64,000 bases of DNA from Microbacterium maritypicum (GTDB lineage Bacteria > Actinomycetota > Actinomycetes > Actinomycetales > Microbacteriaceae), in the NCBI RefSeq assembly GCF_008868125.1, contig NZ_WAAQ01000002.1:620001-684000 (forward strand), given 5' to 3'. The position numbers and the translations under genes are program-made. How positions within the stretch are numbered: the first letter of the stretch is position 1; the number at the start of each line of letters is the position of its first letter. The notes under the pieces were generated by a model, which worked only from the letters and a program-made list of their open reading frames with translations, was not told the origin of the DNA and searched no databases. Positions 35,590-44,540 of the stretch are shown here, one piece after another.

Positions 35590-36570
35590 ATGTCGATTCA
35601 ACAGGTTGAGCTGGTCATCATCGGTTCCGGCCCCGCGGGCTACACCGCGGCCGTGTACGCCGCGCGGGCGGGTCTTGCGCCCGTGGTGCTCGCCGGGTCC
35701 GTGACCGCGGGCGGCGCGCTGATGACCACGACCGAGGTCGAGAACTTCCCCGGGTTCGTCGATGGCGTGCAGGGGCCCGAGCTGATGGAGTCGATGCGCG
35801 CGCAGGCGGAGCGCTTCGGGGCCCGCATCCTTCTCGACGACGCAGTCCTGGTCGACCTCGACGGCCCCCTCAAGACCGTGGAGACCGGCTCCGGTGAGAC
35901 CTTCCTCGCTCGCGCCGTCATCCTGACGATGGGCTCCGCCTACCGGAAACTCGGCATCGCGGATGAGGAGAGACTCACCGGCCGCGGCGTCTCGTGGTGC
36001 GCCACCTGCGACGGCTTCTTCTTCCGCGAGCAGGAGATCGTCGTCGTCGGCGGCGGGGATTCTGCGATGGAGGAGGCGCTGTTCCTCACCCGCTTCGCCT
36101 CGAAGGTCACCGTCGTGCACCGTCGGGGTGAGTTCAGGGCCTCGAAGATCATGGCGCAGCGCGTGCTCGACCACCCCAAGATCGAGATCGCGTGGAACAG
36201 CGAGGTGGCAGGCCTCATCGGTGCGGAGAAGGTGGAGGCGGTGACACTGCGCGACACCGTGACCGGTGCCGAGCGGAAGCTGCCGGCCACGGGAGTCTTC
36301 GTCGCCATCGGGCACGATCCGCGCTCCGAGATCGTCGCCGGACTCGTCGACACGGATGCCGACGGCTACGTGCTCGTCGAGCACCCCTCCACTCGCACGA
36401 ACGTGTCGGGAGTCTTCGCCGCCGGTGATCTGGTCGACCACACCTACCGCCAGGCGATCACCGCCGCAGGCACCGGATGTGCTGCAGCGCAGGATGCGCA
36501 GCACTACCTCGCGGCTCTCGACGAGGCAGAGCCCGTCATCGCCGAGAAGCGGGAGGCGCTCCTCGCATGA
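35590..36570 (+). CDS. trxB: Thioredoxin reductase-like flavoprotein of the ars operon
   Basis: Protein of 326 residues with FAD motif [19 protein letters not shown], redox-active CATC in [12 protein letters not shown] (residues ~137-140), NADPH motif [16 protein letters not shown], and C-terminal FAD motif [10 protein letters not shown]. In ars operons it is thought to supply electrons for arsenate reduction or to protect against arsenite-inhibited thioredoxin. Overlaps acr3 by 4 bp. Confidence 0.93.
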   Translation: MSIQQVELVIIGSGPAGYTAAVYAARAGLAPVVLAGSVTAGGALMTTTEVENFPGFVDGVQGPELMESMRAQAERFGARILLDDAVLVDLDGPLKTVETGSGETFLARAVILTMGSAYRKLGIADEERLTGRGVSWCATCDGFFFREQEIVVVGGGDSAMEEALFLTRFASKVTVVHRRGEFRASKIMAQRVLDHPKIEIAWNSEVAGLIGAEKVEAVTLRDTVTGAERKLPATGVFVAIGHDPRSEIVAGLVDTDADGYVLVEHPSTRTNVSGVFAAGDLVDHTYRQAITAAGTGCAAAQDAQHYLAALDEAEPVIAEKREALLA

Positions 36571-37664
36571 GCACCGCAACCGTACCCACCACCGCACCTT
36601 CCGCGCGCCGCCTGTCGACCCTCGACCGGTGGCTGCCGCTCTGGATCGGCCTGGCCATGATCGGCGGCATCGTCATCGGCCGCTTCATCCCCGGCGTCTC
36701 CGACCTCCTGGCCCGCCTCGAGGTCGGTGGGATCTCGATCCCGATCGCCCTCGGCCTGCTGGTGATGATGTACCCGGTGCTCGCGAAGGTCCGCTACGAC
36801 AAGGTCGCCGCCGTCACCGGCGACAAGAAGCTGCTGCTCTCGTCGCTGGCGCTCAACTGGCTCGTGGGCCCTGCGCTGATGTTCGCCCTCGCGTGGGCGT
36901 TCCTGCCCGACCTGCCCGAATACCGCACGGGCCTCATCATCGTGGGGCTCGCGCGCTGCATCGCCATGGTCGTCATCTGGAACGACCTCGCCTGCGGCGA
37001 CCGCGAGGCCGCGGCCGTGCTCGTCGCCATCAACTCGGTCTTCCAGGTCGTCGCCTTTTCGCTGCTCGGCTGGTTCTATCTGACGGTTCTGCCCGGCTGG
37101 CTAGGTCTCGACTCCCAAGGACTGGAGATCTCGATCTGGCAGATCGCGCTCAATGTCCTGATCTTCCTCGGCATCCCCCTCGTCGCGGGTTTCGCCTCCC
37201 GCTTCATCGGGGAGCGTGCGAAGGGACGCGACTGGTACGAAGACAGCTTCCTCCCGAGGATCGGCCCCTGGGCGCTCTACGGCCTGCTGTTCACCATCGT
37301 GCTGCTGTTCGCCCTGCAGGGTGAGCAGGTCACGAGTCGTCCGTGGGATGTCGCCCGGATCGCACTCCCGCTGCTGGCGTACTTCGCGATCATGTGGTTC
37401 GTCGGCCTGTTCACCGGCAAGGCGCTCGGCCTCGGATACGCACGGTCGTCGACCCTGGCGTTCACCGCCGCCGGCAACAACTTCGAGCTCGCGATCGCCG
37501 TCGCGATCGGCACGTTCGGTGCGACATCCGGCCAGGCCCTCGCCGGGGTCGTGGGCCCGCTGATCGAAGTCCCTGTTCTCGTCGGACTCGTCTATGTCTC
37601 GCTCTGGGCCGCCCGGCGCTGGTTCCACACCGACCCGTACACCGCTGAGAGGATCTCGTCATGA
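36567..37664 (+). CDS. acr3: Arsenite efflux transporter Acr3
   Basis: Protein of 365 residues with about ten transmembrane helices. The Acr3 signature is present: [19 protein letters not shown] holds the essential cysteine in helix 4, and [18 protein letters not shown] in helix 9. It expels As(OH)3 using the proton-motive force. Translationally coupled on both sides by ATGA overlaps. Confidence 0.95.
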   Translation: MSTATVPTTAPSARRLSTLDRWLPLWIGLAMIGGIVIGRFIPGVSDLLARLEVGGISIPIALGLLVMMYPVLAKVRYDKVAAVTGDKKLLLSSLALNWLVGPALMFALAWAFLPDLPEYRTGLIIVGLARCIAMVVIWNDLACGDREAAAVLVAINSVFQVVAFSLLGWFYLTVLPGWLGLDSQGLEISIWQIALNVLIFLGIPLVAGFASRFIGERAKGRDWYEDSFLPRIGPWALYGLLFTIVLLFALQGEQVTSRPWDVARIALPLLAYFAIMWFVGLFTGKALGLGYARSSTLAFTAAGNNFELAIAVAIGTFGATSGQALAGVVGPLIEVPVLVGLVYVSLWAARRWFHTDPYTAERISS

Positions 37665-38653
37665 ATGTCACCCCGACGACCGCAGACGACACCTGCAGTC
37701 CCGTCGCGACGCATGCGATCGGGCAGGAGGCTGCCTCCTCGGTTGCTGCGACGTTGAAGGCTCTGTCGGATCCGCTGCGGCTGCGGATGCTGTCGGCCAT
37801 CGCGTCCGACCCGCGCGGAGAATCGTGCGTGTGCGACCTCGCCGAGCTCGCCGAGGTGTCGCAGCCGACCGTGTCTCACCACCTCAAGGTGCTCAAAGAC
37901 GTCGATGTCCTCACTTCCGAGCGGCGAGGAACCTGGGTCTGGTACCGGATCACCCCGGGCCGGCGCCGCGCGGTCACGGCATTGCTGGACTCGTTCGCAC
38001 CCGCGACGGTCGCGCCCTGGAGCGTCTCCGCCGACGACGAGGGGCGGCGCCCCGACTTCGACGCGCGCGTCACCCGTCTCGCCCAGGAGCTTGCCGCGGA
38101 GGTTCCGGAGCTGGATTCCGACGTCGTGCTCACGACCGTCCGCGAGTCCTACACCGCGCTCGCGCGCAGCGCCCGCGTCACCTCCGCTCTCGTGCCGCTC
38201 ACGGAGCGCTTCGCGCGTCAACGCCTCGCCGACCTCACCCGCGATCGCGATGCCGCGGTCCCGCAGGTGCTCTTCGTCTGCGTCGCCAACGCGGGGCGTT
38301 CGCAGCTCGCCGCCGCGCTCGTCAACAAGCTGGCGGCCGGCAAGGTCGTGGCTCGCTCGGCAGGATCGGCCCCCGCCGACGTCATCCACCCGCACGTCCG
38401 CTCGATCCTCGCGGAGATCGAAGGCGACCTGGCCGCCGAGCGCTTCCCGAAGCCCCTCACCGACGACGCCGTGCGTGCGGCCGACGTCGTCATCACCATG
38501 GGGTGCGGCGACGTCTGCCCGATCATCCCCGGCGTCCGCTACGACGACTGGGCCGTCGGTGATCCCGCCCTCGCTTCGCGGGAGGGCGTCGAAGCCATCC
38601 GCGACGACATCGCCGCACGCGTGCGCGCACTCGTCGACGACCTTCTTCCCTGA
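37661..38653 (+). CDS. ArsR-ArsC fusion: arsenic repressor joined to arsenate reductase-like domain
   Basis: Protein of 330 residues with three parts. Residues ~25-110 are an ArsR winged helix with a CVC metal site (GESCVCDLAELAEVSQPTVSHHL). Residues ~125-190 are a helical segment like the N-terminal three-helix domain of some actinobacterial reductases. Residues ~200-330 are a LMW-phosphatase-type ArsC with the catalytic loop CVANAGRS. The reductase loop is intact. Whether both halves work, or ArsC activity is regulated by DNA binding, is unknown. Confidence 0.88.
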   Translation: MNVTPTTADDTCSPVATHAIGQEAASSVAATLKALSDPLRLRMLSAIASDPRGESCVCDLAELAEVSQPTVSHHLKVLKDVDVLTSERRGTWVWYRITPGRRRAVTALLDSFAPATVAPWSVSADDEGRRPDFDARVTRLAQELAAEVPELDSDVVLTTVRESYTALARSARVTSALVPLTERFARQRLADLTRDRDAAVPQVLFVCVANAGRSQLAAALVNKLAAGKVVARSAGSAPADVIHPHVRSILAEIEGDLAAERFPKPLTDDAVRAADVVITMGCGDVCPIIPGVRYDDWAVGDPALASREGVEAIRDDIAARVRALVDDLLP

Positions 38654-38677
38654 CCACATCTCTCACCAGGAGTCTCC

Positions 38678-39085
38678 ATGACCGACACGACCACCACGCC
38701 CTCCGTCCTCTTCGTCTGCGTGCACAACGCCGGACGCTCCCAGATGGCCGCCGGATTCCTTCGCGACATCGCGGGCGACCGCATCGAGGTCCGCTCCGCC
38801 GGCTCCATGCCCGCCGACCAGATCAACCCCACCGCTGTGGAAGCCATGGCGGAGCTCGGTATCGACATCACCGCCGAGCAGCCCAAGGTGCTCACGACCG
38901 AGGCCGTGCAGGCGTCGGATGTGGTGATCACGATGGGCTGCGGCGACGCGTGCCCGTTCTTCCCCGGCAAGCGCTACGAGGACTGGAAGCTCGACGACCC
39001 GGCCGGCCAGGGGATCGACGCCGTGCGGCCGATCCGCGACGACATCCGGGTGCGCATCGAGCAGCTGGTGAGCGAACTGCTCTGA
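38678..39085 (+). CDS. arsC: Arsenate reductase (LMW-phosphatase type)
   Basis: Protein of 135 residues with catalytic loop CVHNAGRSQMA (Cys near residue 14) and the distal DPAGQG region. Actinobacterial enzymes of this type form arsenate-mycothiol adducts that mycoredoxin reduces; the sequence fits that branch better than the thioredoxin-coupled one, which carries an extra cysteine pair. It duplicates the ArsC half of the upstream fusion with clear sequence divergence. Confidence 0.92.
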   Translation: MTDTTTTPSVLFVCVHNAGRSQMAAGFLRDIAGDRIEVRSAGSMPADQINPTAVEAMAELGIDITAEQPKVLTTEAVQASDVVITMGCGDACPFFPGKRYEDWKLDDPAGQGIDAVRPIRDDIRVRIEQLVSELL

Positions 39086-39096
39086 CCACAGGTGAC

Positions 39097-39132
39097 GGCG
39101 CGGCGGCTCGTGATCTCACGCGCCGCCGCGCC
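39097..39132. terminator. Bidirectional terminator between arsC and flgE
   Basis: An 11-bp GC stem (GGCGCGGCGGC and complement) extends after one mismatch into CGTGA/TCACG. It lies between the convergent ends of arsC and flgE and may insulate the arsenic block from the flagellar operon. Confidence 0.8.
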
Positions 39133-39142
39133 GCCCCACGGC

Positions 39143-40303
39143 TCAGCGCTTCAGGTTCGTGAGCTCCTGCAGCACCTCGTCGCTGGTGGTGATGATGCGG
39201 GCGTTCGCCTGGAAGCCGCGCTGCGCGACGATCAGGTTGGTGAACTCCTGCGACAGGTCGACGTTGGACATCTCGAGCGCGCCGCTGATGATGCCGCCCA
39301 GGCCGTCGGTGCCCGCCTGCCCGAGCGTCGGCTCGCCGGAGTTGCCGCTCGGGCGGTACTGAGAGGAGCCGGCCTTCTCGAGTCCTCCCGGGTTGACGAA
39401 GCCTGCCAGGGCGACGCGGGCGAGCACCTCGGTGTCGCCGTTGCTGAAGGTGCCGACGAGGCTGCCGTCGTTCATCAGCGCGTACGAGCTCAGCGTGCCG
39501 GCCGGCTTGCCGTTCTGCTCCTTGATCGCGACGTCGCTGACATCCGCGAACCCGGTGACGGCGGAGAGGTCGACCGTGACACCGCCGGAGACGATGGAGG
39601 AGGCCGCCGCCTGCTTGCCGTCGGTGAACGTGAGAGCGGTGTTCGTGCCGCCCGGCTCGGTGACGCTCCAGCCCGTGGCGGTGCGGGTGAAGGTGAGGCG
39701 CAGCGACGTGGCCGTACCCTCGGCGTCGTAGGTCTTGATGTCGCGCACCAGCTGCTCGCCGACCGCTGCCCCGGAGGGCAGGTTGCCGGTGACGCGGGCG
39801 GTGGTGGTCGCGGTGGCGGGGCTCAGCGCGCCGACAGGCAGCCGGATGTCGCCGATGCCCTGACCGGGGACGATCACTCCGTTCTGGGCCGTCCAGCCCT
39901 GCACGAGCGCGCCGTCTGCCGAGACCAGCTTGCCGCTGGCGTCGAACGAGAACCCGCCGTTGCGGGTGTACAGGGTCTCGCCGCCCGAGCGGACAACGAA
40001 GAAGCCGTCGCCCGCGATCATGAGGTTGGTCGGCACACCGGTGGGCTGCGGCGCCCCGGAGGCGAAGTTCGTGCTGATGCCGGCGACCTGCACGCCGAGA
40101 CCGACCTGGGCGGGGTTCTGACCGCCGACGGCCTGCTGCGGCATCATCGAGTTGCGCACGAGCTGCGAGAGCGAATCCTGGAACTGCACGGCCGAGGCCT
40201 TGAAGCCGGTGGTGTTGACGTTGGCGATGTTGTTGCCGGTGACGTCGAGCATGGTCTGGTGCGAACGCAGACCCGAGATACCTGCGAACAGAGAGCGGAG
40301 CAT
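39143..40303 (-). CDS. flgE: Flagellar hook protein FlgE
   Basis: Protein of 386 residues. The N-terminal rod/hook helix MLRSLFAGISGLRSHQTMLDVTGNNIANVNTTGFKA in pieces and the C-terminal heptad segment LSQEFTNLIVAQRGFQANARIITTSDEVLQELTNLKR in pieces are typical, with a hook outer domain between. It ends the flgB-flgE run on this strand. No separate flgF or flgG rod gene is in the window. Confidence 0.95.
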   Translation of the reverse strand: MLRSLFAGISGLRSHQTMLDVTGNNIANVNTTGFKASAVQFQDSLSQLVRNSMMPQQAVGGQNPAQVGLGVQVAGISTNFASGAPQPTGVPTNLMIAGDGFFVVRSGGETLYTRNGGFSFDASGKLVSADGALVQGWTAQNGVIVPGQGIGDIRLPVGALSPATATTTARVTGNLPSGAAVGEQLVRDIKTYDAEGTATSLRLTFTRTATGWSVTEPGGTNTALTFTDGKQAAASSIVSGGVTVDLSAVTGFADVSDVAIKEQNGKPAGTLSSYALMNDGSLVGTFSNGDTEVLARVALAGFVNPGGLEKAGSSQYRPSGNSGEPTLGQAGTDGLGGIISGALEMSNVDLSQEFTNLIVAQRGFQANARIITTSDEVLQELTNLKR

Positions 40304-40329
40304 GGTGATGCCTTTCTGGAAGGGACTGG

Positions 40330-40773
40330 TCAGGACTGCGAACGGGGAGCGAGGGAGACGCCGGAGACGGCGTCGAGAGGGATGGATGCGTCGCCGATGG
40401 TGACGAGCGGGACAGCGCCGGCGTAGGAGACCGAGGTGACGATGCCCTTCTGCGTGACGCCCTTCTCATCGACGTACTGCGCTTCGTGGCCGATCAGCGC
40501 GGCGGCCGTCTGGCGCATGCTGAGCGCGAAGCTCTCGGTCGAGGTCGCCGTGAGCGCGGTGAGCTGCTCCATCGAGGCCAGCTGGGTGGTCTGCGAGATC
40601 ATCTCGTTGGTGTTCATGGGCGAGCTCGGATCCTGATTGGTCAGCTGCGTCACCAGGAGTTTCAGGAAGACCTCCGAGTCGAGCGTCTTCTTGCGCTCGG
40701 TCGGGGGCGTCGTGCTGCCCGTCTGCACTCCGGAGGGCGGGATGGTGCCGGAGATGGGGTCGACCGTGGTCAT
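40330..40773 (-). CDS. flgD: Flagellar hook-cap protein FlgD
   Basis: Protein of 147 residues with the conserved N-terminal motif LDSEVFLKLLVTQLTNQDPSSPM and the QTTQLASMEQL segment. It is the short form without the C-terminal FnIII/Tudor domains, as in other Gram-positives. It caps the growing hook. Lies 14 bp after fliK and 26 bp before flgE. Confidence 0.93.
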   Translation of the reverse strand: MTTVDPISGTIPPSGVQTGSTTPPTERKKTLDSEVFLKLLVTQLTNQDPSSPMNTNEMISQTTQLASMEQLTALTATSTESFALSMRQTAAALIGHEAQYVDEKGVTQKGIVTSVSYAGAVPLVTIGDASIPLDAVSGVSLAPRSQS

Positions 40774-40787
40774 GGGTTCCTCTCGGA

Positions 40788-42233
40788 TCAGGCGAAGACG
40801 TCGATGCCGCCGTGCGGCGAGATGAGGGGGGCGGGGGATGCCGGATCGGTCGGCGATGTCAGGTCGGTGGACGCTCTGTCACCGGACGAGGGATGTGCTG
40901 CGTCTCGGCCTCTCGCGTCAGCGGCTCCCGGCTCACCGCTGTTCGTTCCGGTCGTGGCACCGTTCGAGGAGCCGGTCCCGCCTCCGGTGCTGTTGTGGGC
41001 GGAGTGCTGCGGGTTCGAGGATGCGGGCCCGTCGTCTGAGGTCGACAGCAGGAGCGAGGCCTGCGGTGCCGCGGCTGCGAGGTCACGGCGCAGGTCCACG
41101 AGGATCGCACGCAGCGCCTCGCGACCGAGGTCGTTCGGGGCGTGCAGCTCGATGTGGATGGCCCCACCCGAGATGTGCGCGCGCACCGTCACAGGACCGA
41201 GGTTCTCCGGCGACACCGTCAGGGTGAGGCTGTGGTCTCCGTCCGGAGCCTGCGCGAGCGAGATCACGGGTGCAGTGATCTGCGGGAGCAGTGCCGGCCG
41301 TGGGGCGGCGGCAGCGGCCGGGGCTGCGGCGGCGACGGGCGTCGGCGGAGGAGTGCTGCCGACGGCCGCGGGCGGGACGGGCGCGTCACCGGTGGATGCC
41401 GAGGCCGCGGGGGCGGGAGCGGACGCAGAGATCGCGGGCGCCGGGGTCGTCGGGGCGTCCGGGGAGAGTGCGGGAGGCACCGCGTCCGTCTCCGGTGCTC
41501 CCGCATGAGCCGTCGGGACGGGGACGCTCGGCGCTCCTGCGACGACGGGGATCCCGCTGATCGGACCACTGCTGACGCCGATGCGGGAGGCCGTCGAGGC
41601 AGTCCGGGGCAGGGCCGGCTCCGCCGTGCCGAGCACGCCCGTCGCCGTGGGCCCGGCGGAGTGCGAAGCAGCAGGGGTCGGGGCATCGAGGGCGGAAGTC
41701 GTCGTCGTCGCGAGTGGGAGGCTTCTCGTCGTCTCGGAGACCGCGGGCTGGGCGGGGGCAGTCTCGACGGGGCTGGCCGGTGCGGTCGTTCCCGCGACAG
41801 CGGCAGGTGCTCCGATCGAACCGGCGGATGCGGCGGACTCCGCTGCCACGACCGTGACCGCTCCCTCGGGGGCATCCGCCGCATCGGCACTCTGTGGGGC
41901 CGGTATCGCCGCGGCGGGCACCTCGCCTGTGGCGTCGCCGATCACGACCGCGCTCACGGGGAGCACGAAAGTCGGCTCGGGCAGGGGAACGATCGCCGGC
42001 GGGATGTTCGTGGCCGGGGTGGAGGGAGCAGCGGGGGCGGCATCCGCGGTGTCGCCTTCCGTCGATGCTCCGGCGAACGTCCCCTCCACGGCGTCGGCGT
42101 CGACGCGCGAGGCGTCCAGGATCACGTCGGCGAAGGCCGCGGCCCCCGGCGTGATCTGCCGGGAGGGCGAGGGGGAAGCCGCTGCGCGCTGGACACGCGG
42201 ATCGAGCAGGTCCACGATGCCGAGAGATGTCAT
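40788..42233 (-). CDS. fliK: Flagellar hook-length control protein FliK
   Basis: Protein of 481 residues. The first ~360 residues are low-complexity Ala/Pro/Thr sequence, as expected for the extended ruler part. The Flg_hook domain lies at ~385-450 (HSLTLTVSPENLGPVTVRAH, IHIELHAPNDLGREALRAIL). It measures hook length and triggers the FlhB switch. ATG overlaps fliJ stop. Confidence 0.9.
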   Translation of the reverse strand: MTSLGIVDLLDPRVQRAAASPSPSRQITPGAAAFADVILDASRVDADAVEGTFAGASTEGDTADAAPAAPSTPATNIPPAIVPLPEPTFVLPVSAVVIGDATGEVPAAAIPAPQSADAADAPEGAVTVVAAESAASAGSIGAPAAVAGTTAPASPVETAPAQPAVSETTRSLPLATTTTSALDAPTPAASHSAGPTATGVLGTAEPALPRTASTASRIGVSSGPISGIPVVAGAPSVPVPTAHAGAPETDAVPPALSPDAPTTPAPAISASAPAPAASASTGDAPVPPAAVGSTPPPTPVAAAAPAAAAAPRPALLPQITAPVISLAQAPDGDHSLTLTVSPENLGPVTVRAHISGGAIHIELHAPNDLGREALRAILVDLRRDLAAAAPQASLLLSTSDDGPASSNPQHSAHNSTGGGTGSSNGATTGTNSGEPGAADARGRDAAHPSSGDRASTDLTSPTDPASPAPLISPHGGIDVFA

Positions 42234-42652
42234 GCCTGGCCCTCCGCACGGATGCGCGAACCGATCTCATCGAGCTCCGCCTGCTCGGCCCGCAGCTCGG
42301 CCGTCCGCACCTGCAGGGCGTGCGCCTGGGAGAGACGGTCGAGTCCGCGCATCGCCCGCCTCGCCTCCGCGTGCTCCGTTCGGGCCAGATCGACCGTCTG
42401 CTCCTGCAGCTCCGAGAGGGTCGTGAGATCGGCCAGAAGGGTTCTGCCGGCCACTCTGGCTGCGGCGAGGGCGGCGAGGGAGCGCACATCGACGGCCTCG
42501 CTCCCGACGCCCGACAGGTGCGCGCGCAGCGACCGGTCGCGGGCCTCGGTGTGCTGGGCGTCGATCACCGCGCGGGAGAGCCGCTGGGCGGCCGCGCGCT
42601 CTTGGATCTCGCGCACGCGCAGGAGTCCGGCCAGGGAGAAGGACCGCGTCAT
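42230..42652 (-). CDS. fliJ: Flagellar export chaperone FliJ
   Basis: All-helical coiled-coil protein of 140 residues (MTRSFSLAGLLRVREIQERA at the start, long charged helices after). FliJ sits in the FliI hexamer and contacts FlhA. Assignment rests on the start motif, coiled-coil character and position between fliI and fliK. The ATG at 42652 overlaps the fliI stop. Confidence 0.85.
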   Translation of the reverse strand: MTRSFSLAGLLRVREIQERAAAQRLSRAVIDAQHTEARDRSLRAHLSGVGSEAVDVRSLAALAAARVAGRTLLADLTTLSELQEQTVDLARTEHAEARRAMRGLDRLSQAHALQVRTAELRAEQAELDEIGSRIRAEGQA

Positions 42653-43944
42653 GACACTCCTTCGAAGGAGGCGACGAGATCGTCGAGTCGGCGCCACGAT
42701 TCGCCGATCTCGCTCGTCTCGTCGAGGGGCTGGGTGAGGAAGGCGCTGATCGCCCTCTCGTGGGCGATCGCCGCGTCGATGCGGGAGTCCGCTCCGGGCT
42801 GATAGGCGCCGATGTCGATCAGGTCGTTCGCACGACGACGGGCCGCGAGCACGGCTCGGAGCGTGGCGGCGTGCGCTCTGCGCTCGGGGCCCGTGACCTT
42901 GCCGGCCACCCTCGACACGGAGCCGAGCACATCGATCGCCGGATGGTGACCCGACAGCGCGAGTGCGCGATCGAGCACGACGTGTCCGTCGAGGATCGAC
43001 CTGACGGTGTCGGCGATCGGCTCATTGTGGTCGTCGCCGTCGACGAGCACGGTATAGATGCCGGTGATCGAGCCGCGCGTGTCCGTGCCCGCCCGTTCGA
43101 GCAGTCCCGCCAGGAGCGAGAACGTGGAAGGAGGATAGCCGCGGGTGGCAGGAGGCTCCCCGGCCGAGAGCCCGATCTCGCGCTGCGCCATCGCCACGCG
43201 GGTCAGCGAGTCCATCATGAGGATGGCGTGGGCCCCGTCGTCGCGGAAGGCCTCGGCGATCCTCGTGGCGGTGTACGCCGCACGGATGCGCGCCATGGCC
43301 GGCTGGTCCGATGTCGAGACCACGACGACGGAGCGGGCGAGCCCTTCCGGTCCCAGGTCGTCTTCGATGAACTCGCGCACCTCGCGACCGCGCTCGCCGA
43401 CGAGGGCGATCACGGTGACCTCCGCCTCGGTGCCGCGCGCGATCATCGACAGCAGGGAGGACTTTCCGACCCCTGACCCGGCGAAGAGTCCGACACGTTG
43501 GCCGCGGCCCACGCTGACGAGCGTGTCCAGGGCCCGCACGCCCAGCGGAAGCGGTGAGTCGATCCGGTCGCGGCCCATGATCGACGGCGGCGCGTGGTCG
43601 AGGCTCACCGGGACGGCGCCCGTCAGCGGTCCCTTTCCATCGATCGGCCGGCCGAGGCCGTCGAGGACCCGTCCGAGCAGAGCAGCACCGGTCGGTACGC
43701 GCAGCGCCCCTCCGCGTGACCGCACGGGGGCGCCGACCGTGAGACCTGCGACGGGGGCGAGCGGCATGCAGCGCAGTCCACCCTCGCCGATCGCCACGAC
43801 TTCGGCATCCACGCCGTCGAGTGCTACGACGTCGCCGACCGCGCCCTCGAGGCCGCGCACCTGCACGCTCAGTCCGCGCACCTGCGACACCTCGCCGATG
43901 CGCTCCGGCCGCACCGCTTCGCGCACCGCCGCCCAGACACTCAT
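42649..43944 (-). CDS. fliI: Flagellum-specific ATPase FliI
   Basis: Protein of 431 residues, the export ATPase. Walker A is GSGVGKSS (residues 156-163), Walker B is HAILMMDSLTRVA, and the family segment GYPPSTFSLLAGLLERAG is present. It forms the hexameric ring with FliH and FliJ. Overlaps both neighbours. Confidence 0.96.
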   Translation of the reverse strand: MSVWAAVREAVRPERIGEVSQVRGLSVQVRGLEGAVGDVVALDGVDAEVVAIGEGGLRCMPLAPVAGLTVGAPVRSRGGALRVPTGAALLGRVLDGLGRPIDGKGPLTGAVPVSLDHAPPSIMGRDRIDSPLPLGVRALDTLVSVGRGQRVGLFAGSGVGKSSLLSMIARGTEAEVTVIALVGERGREVREFIEDDLGPEGLARSVVVVSTSDQPAMARIRAAYTATRIAEAFRDDGAHAILMMDSLTRVAMAQREIGLSAGEPPATRGYPPSTFSLLAGLLERAGTDTRGSITGIYTVLVDGDDHNEPIADTVRSILDGHVVLDRALALSGHHPAIDVLGSVSRVAGKVTGPERRAHAATLRAVLAARRRANDLIDIGAYQPGADSRIDAAIAHERAISAFLTQPLDETSEIGESWRRLDDLVASFEGVS

Positions 43945-44540
43945 GCGCCGACCACGGCGTGGCGGGCGCGCTCGAGCGCGCCCGCGACACGGGCATCGAT
44001 GCGACCGTGGGCCAGGACCGCGACGGCGTCGCCCCGGTCGAGGGCGTCATCGGCGACGAGGGCGATCCCGGCGAGGTCGTCGGCGGATTCGCGGAGTGTG
44101 CGCAGGTCGTCCGGGTGCAGTCGAACCTCGCGGATCTCGGCGGGGTCGGCGCCGTAGAGAGCGCGCCGGGCGGCAACCGCGGCGGAGGCTCCGGCGTCGG
44201 AGAGTTCGCCGACGACGATCAGCTCGGCGAGCTCGATCGCACAGCGCACCACCTGGTCGTGCGCGGCGGTGGTCAGCTCGCGTTCCCGATCGCCCAGCGA
44301 ACGTGCGGCCGCGTGCAGCGCCGCTACAGCGTTCTCGAGCTCCCGAGCCGCAGCCGCCTCGCGGGCGGTCCTGGCCTCTTCCGCCGTGCGCTGCGCGACC
44401 TCGGCCTCGGCGCGGCCGGCACGGAAGCCCTCCGCGTGTCCGTCGGCATAGCCGCGCATCCGCGCCCTGGCATGCTCCTCGCCGCCCTCGCGTCCGTCGA
44501 GACGCGGGAACAGCACCGGCGAGAACGCGTCAGTAGACAT
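43941..44540 (-). CDS. fliH: Flagellar assembly protein FliH
   Basis: Protein of 199 residues. An N-terminal glycine-spaced stretch (RGYADGHAEGFRAGRAEAE, the GxxxG repeats of FliH) leads into a long coiled coil and a C-terminal domain (IRELRLHPDD-like IREVRLHPDDLRTL). It anchors FliI to the C-ring. It overlaps fliG by 11 bp. Confidence 0.9.
   Translation of the reverse strand: MSTDAFSPVLFPRLDGREGGEEHARARMRGYADGHAEGFRAGRAEAEVAQRTAEEARTAREAAAARELENAVAALHAAARSLGDRERELTTAAHDQVVRCAIELAELIVVGELSDAGASAAVAARRALYGADPAEIREVRLHPDDLRTLRESADDLAGIALVADDALDRGDAVAVLAHGRIDARVAGALERARHAVVGA

Larger units (their letters stand above)
31160..39085. other. Non-flagellar block inside the flagellar cluster (fadD, membrane protein, cupin, arsenic operon)
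   Basis: About 8 kb between flgE and flbD, two genes normally adjacent in Gram-positive flagellar operons. It contains genes on both strands with no link to motility. It ends at a strong hairpin beside flgE. It is most simply read as an insertion into the flagellar locus. No recombinase or terminal repeat was found. Confidence 0.65.
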
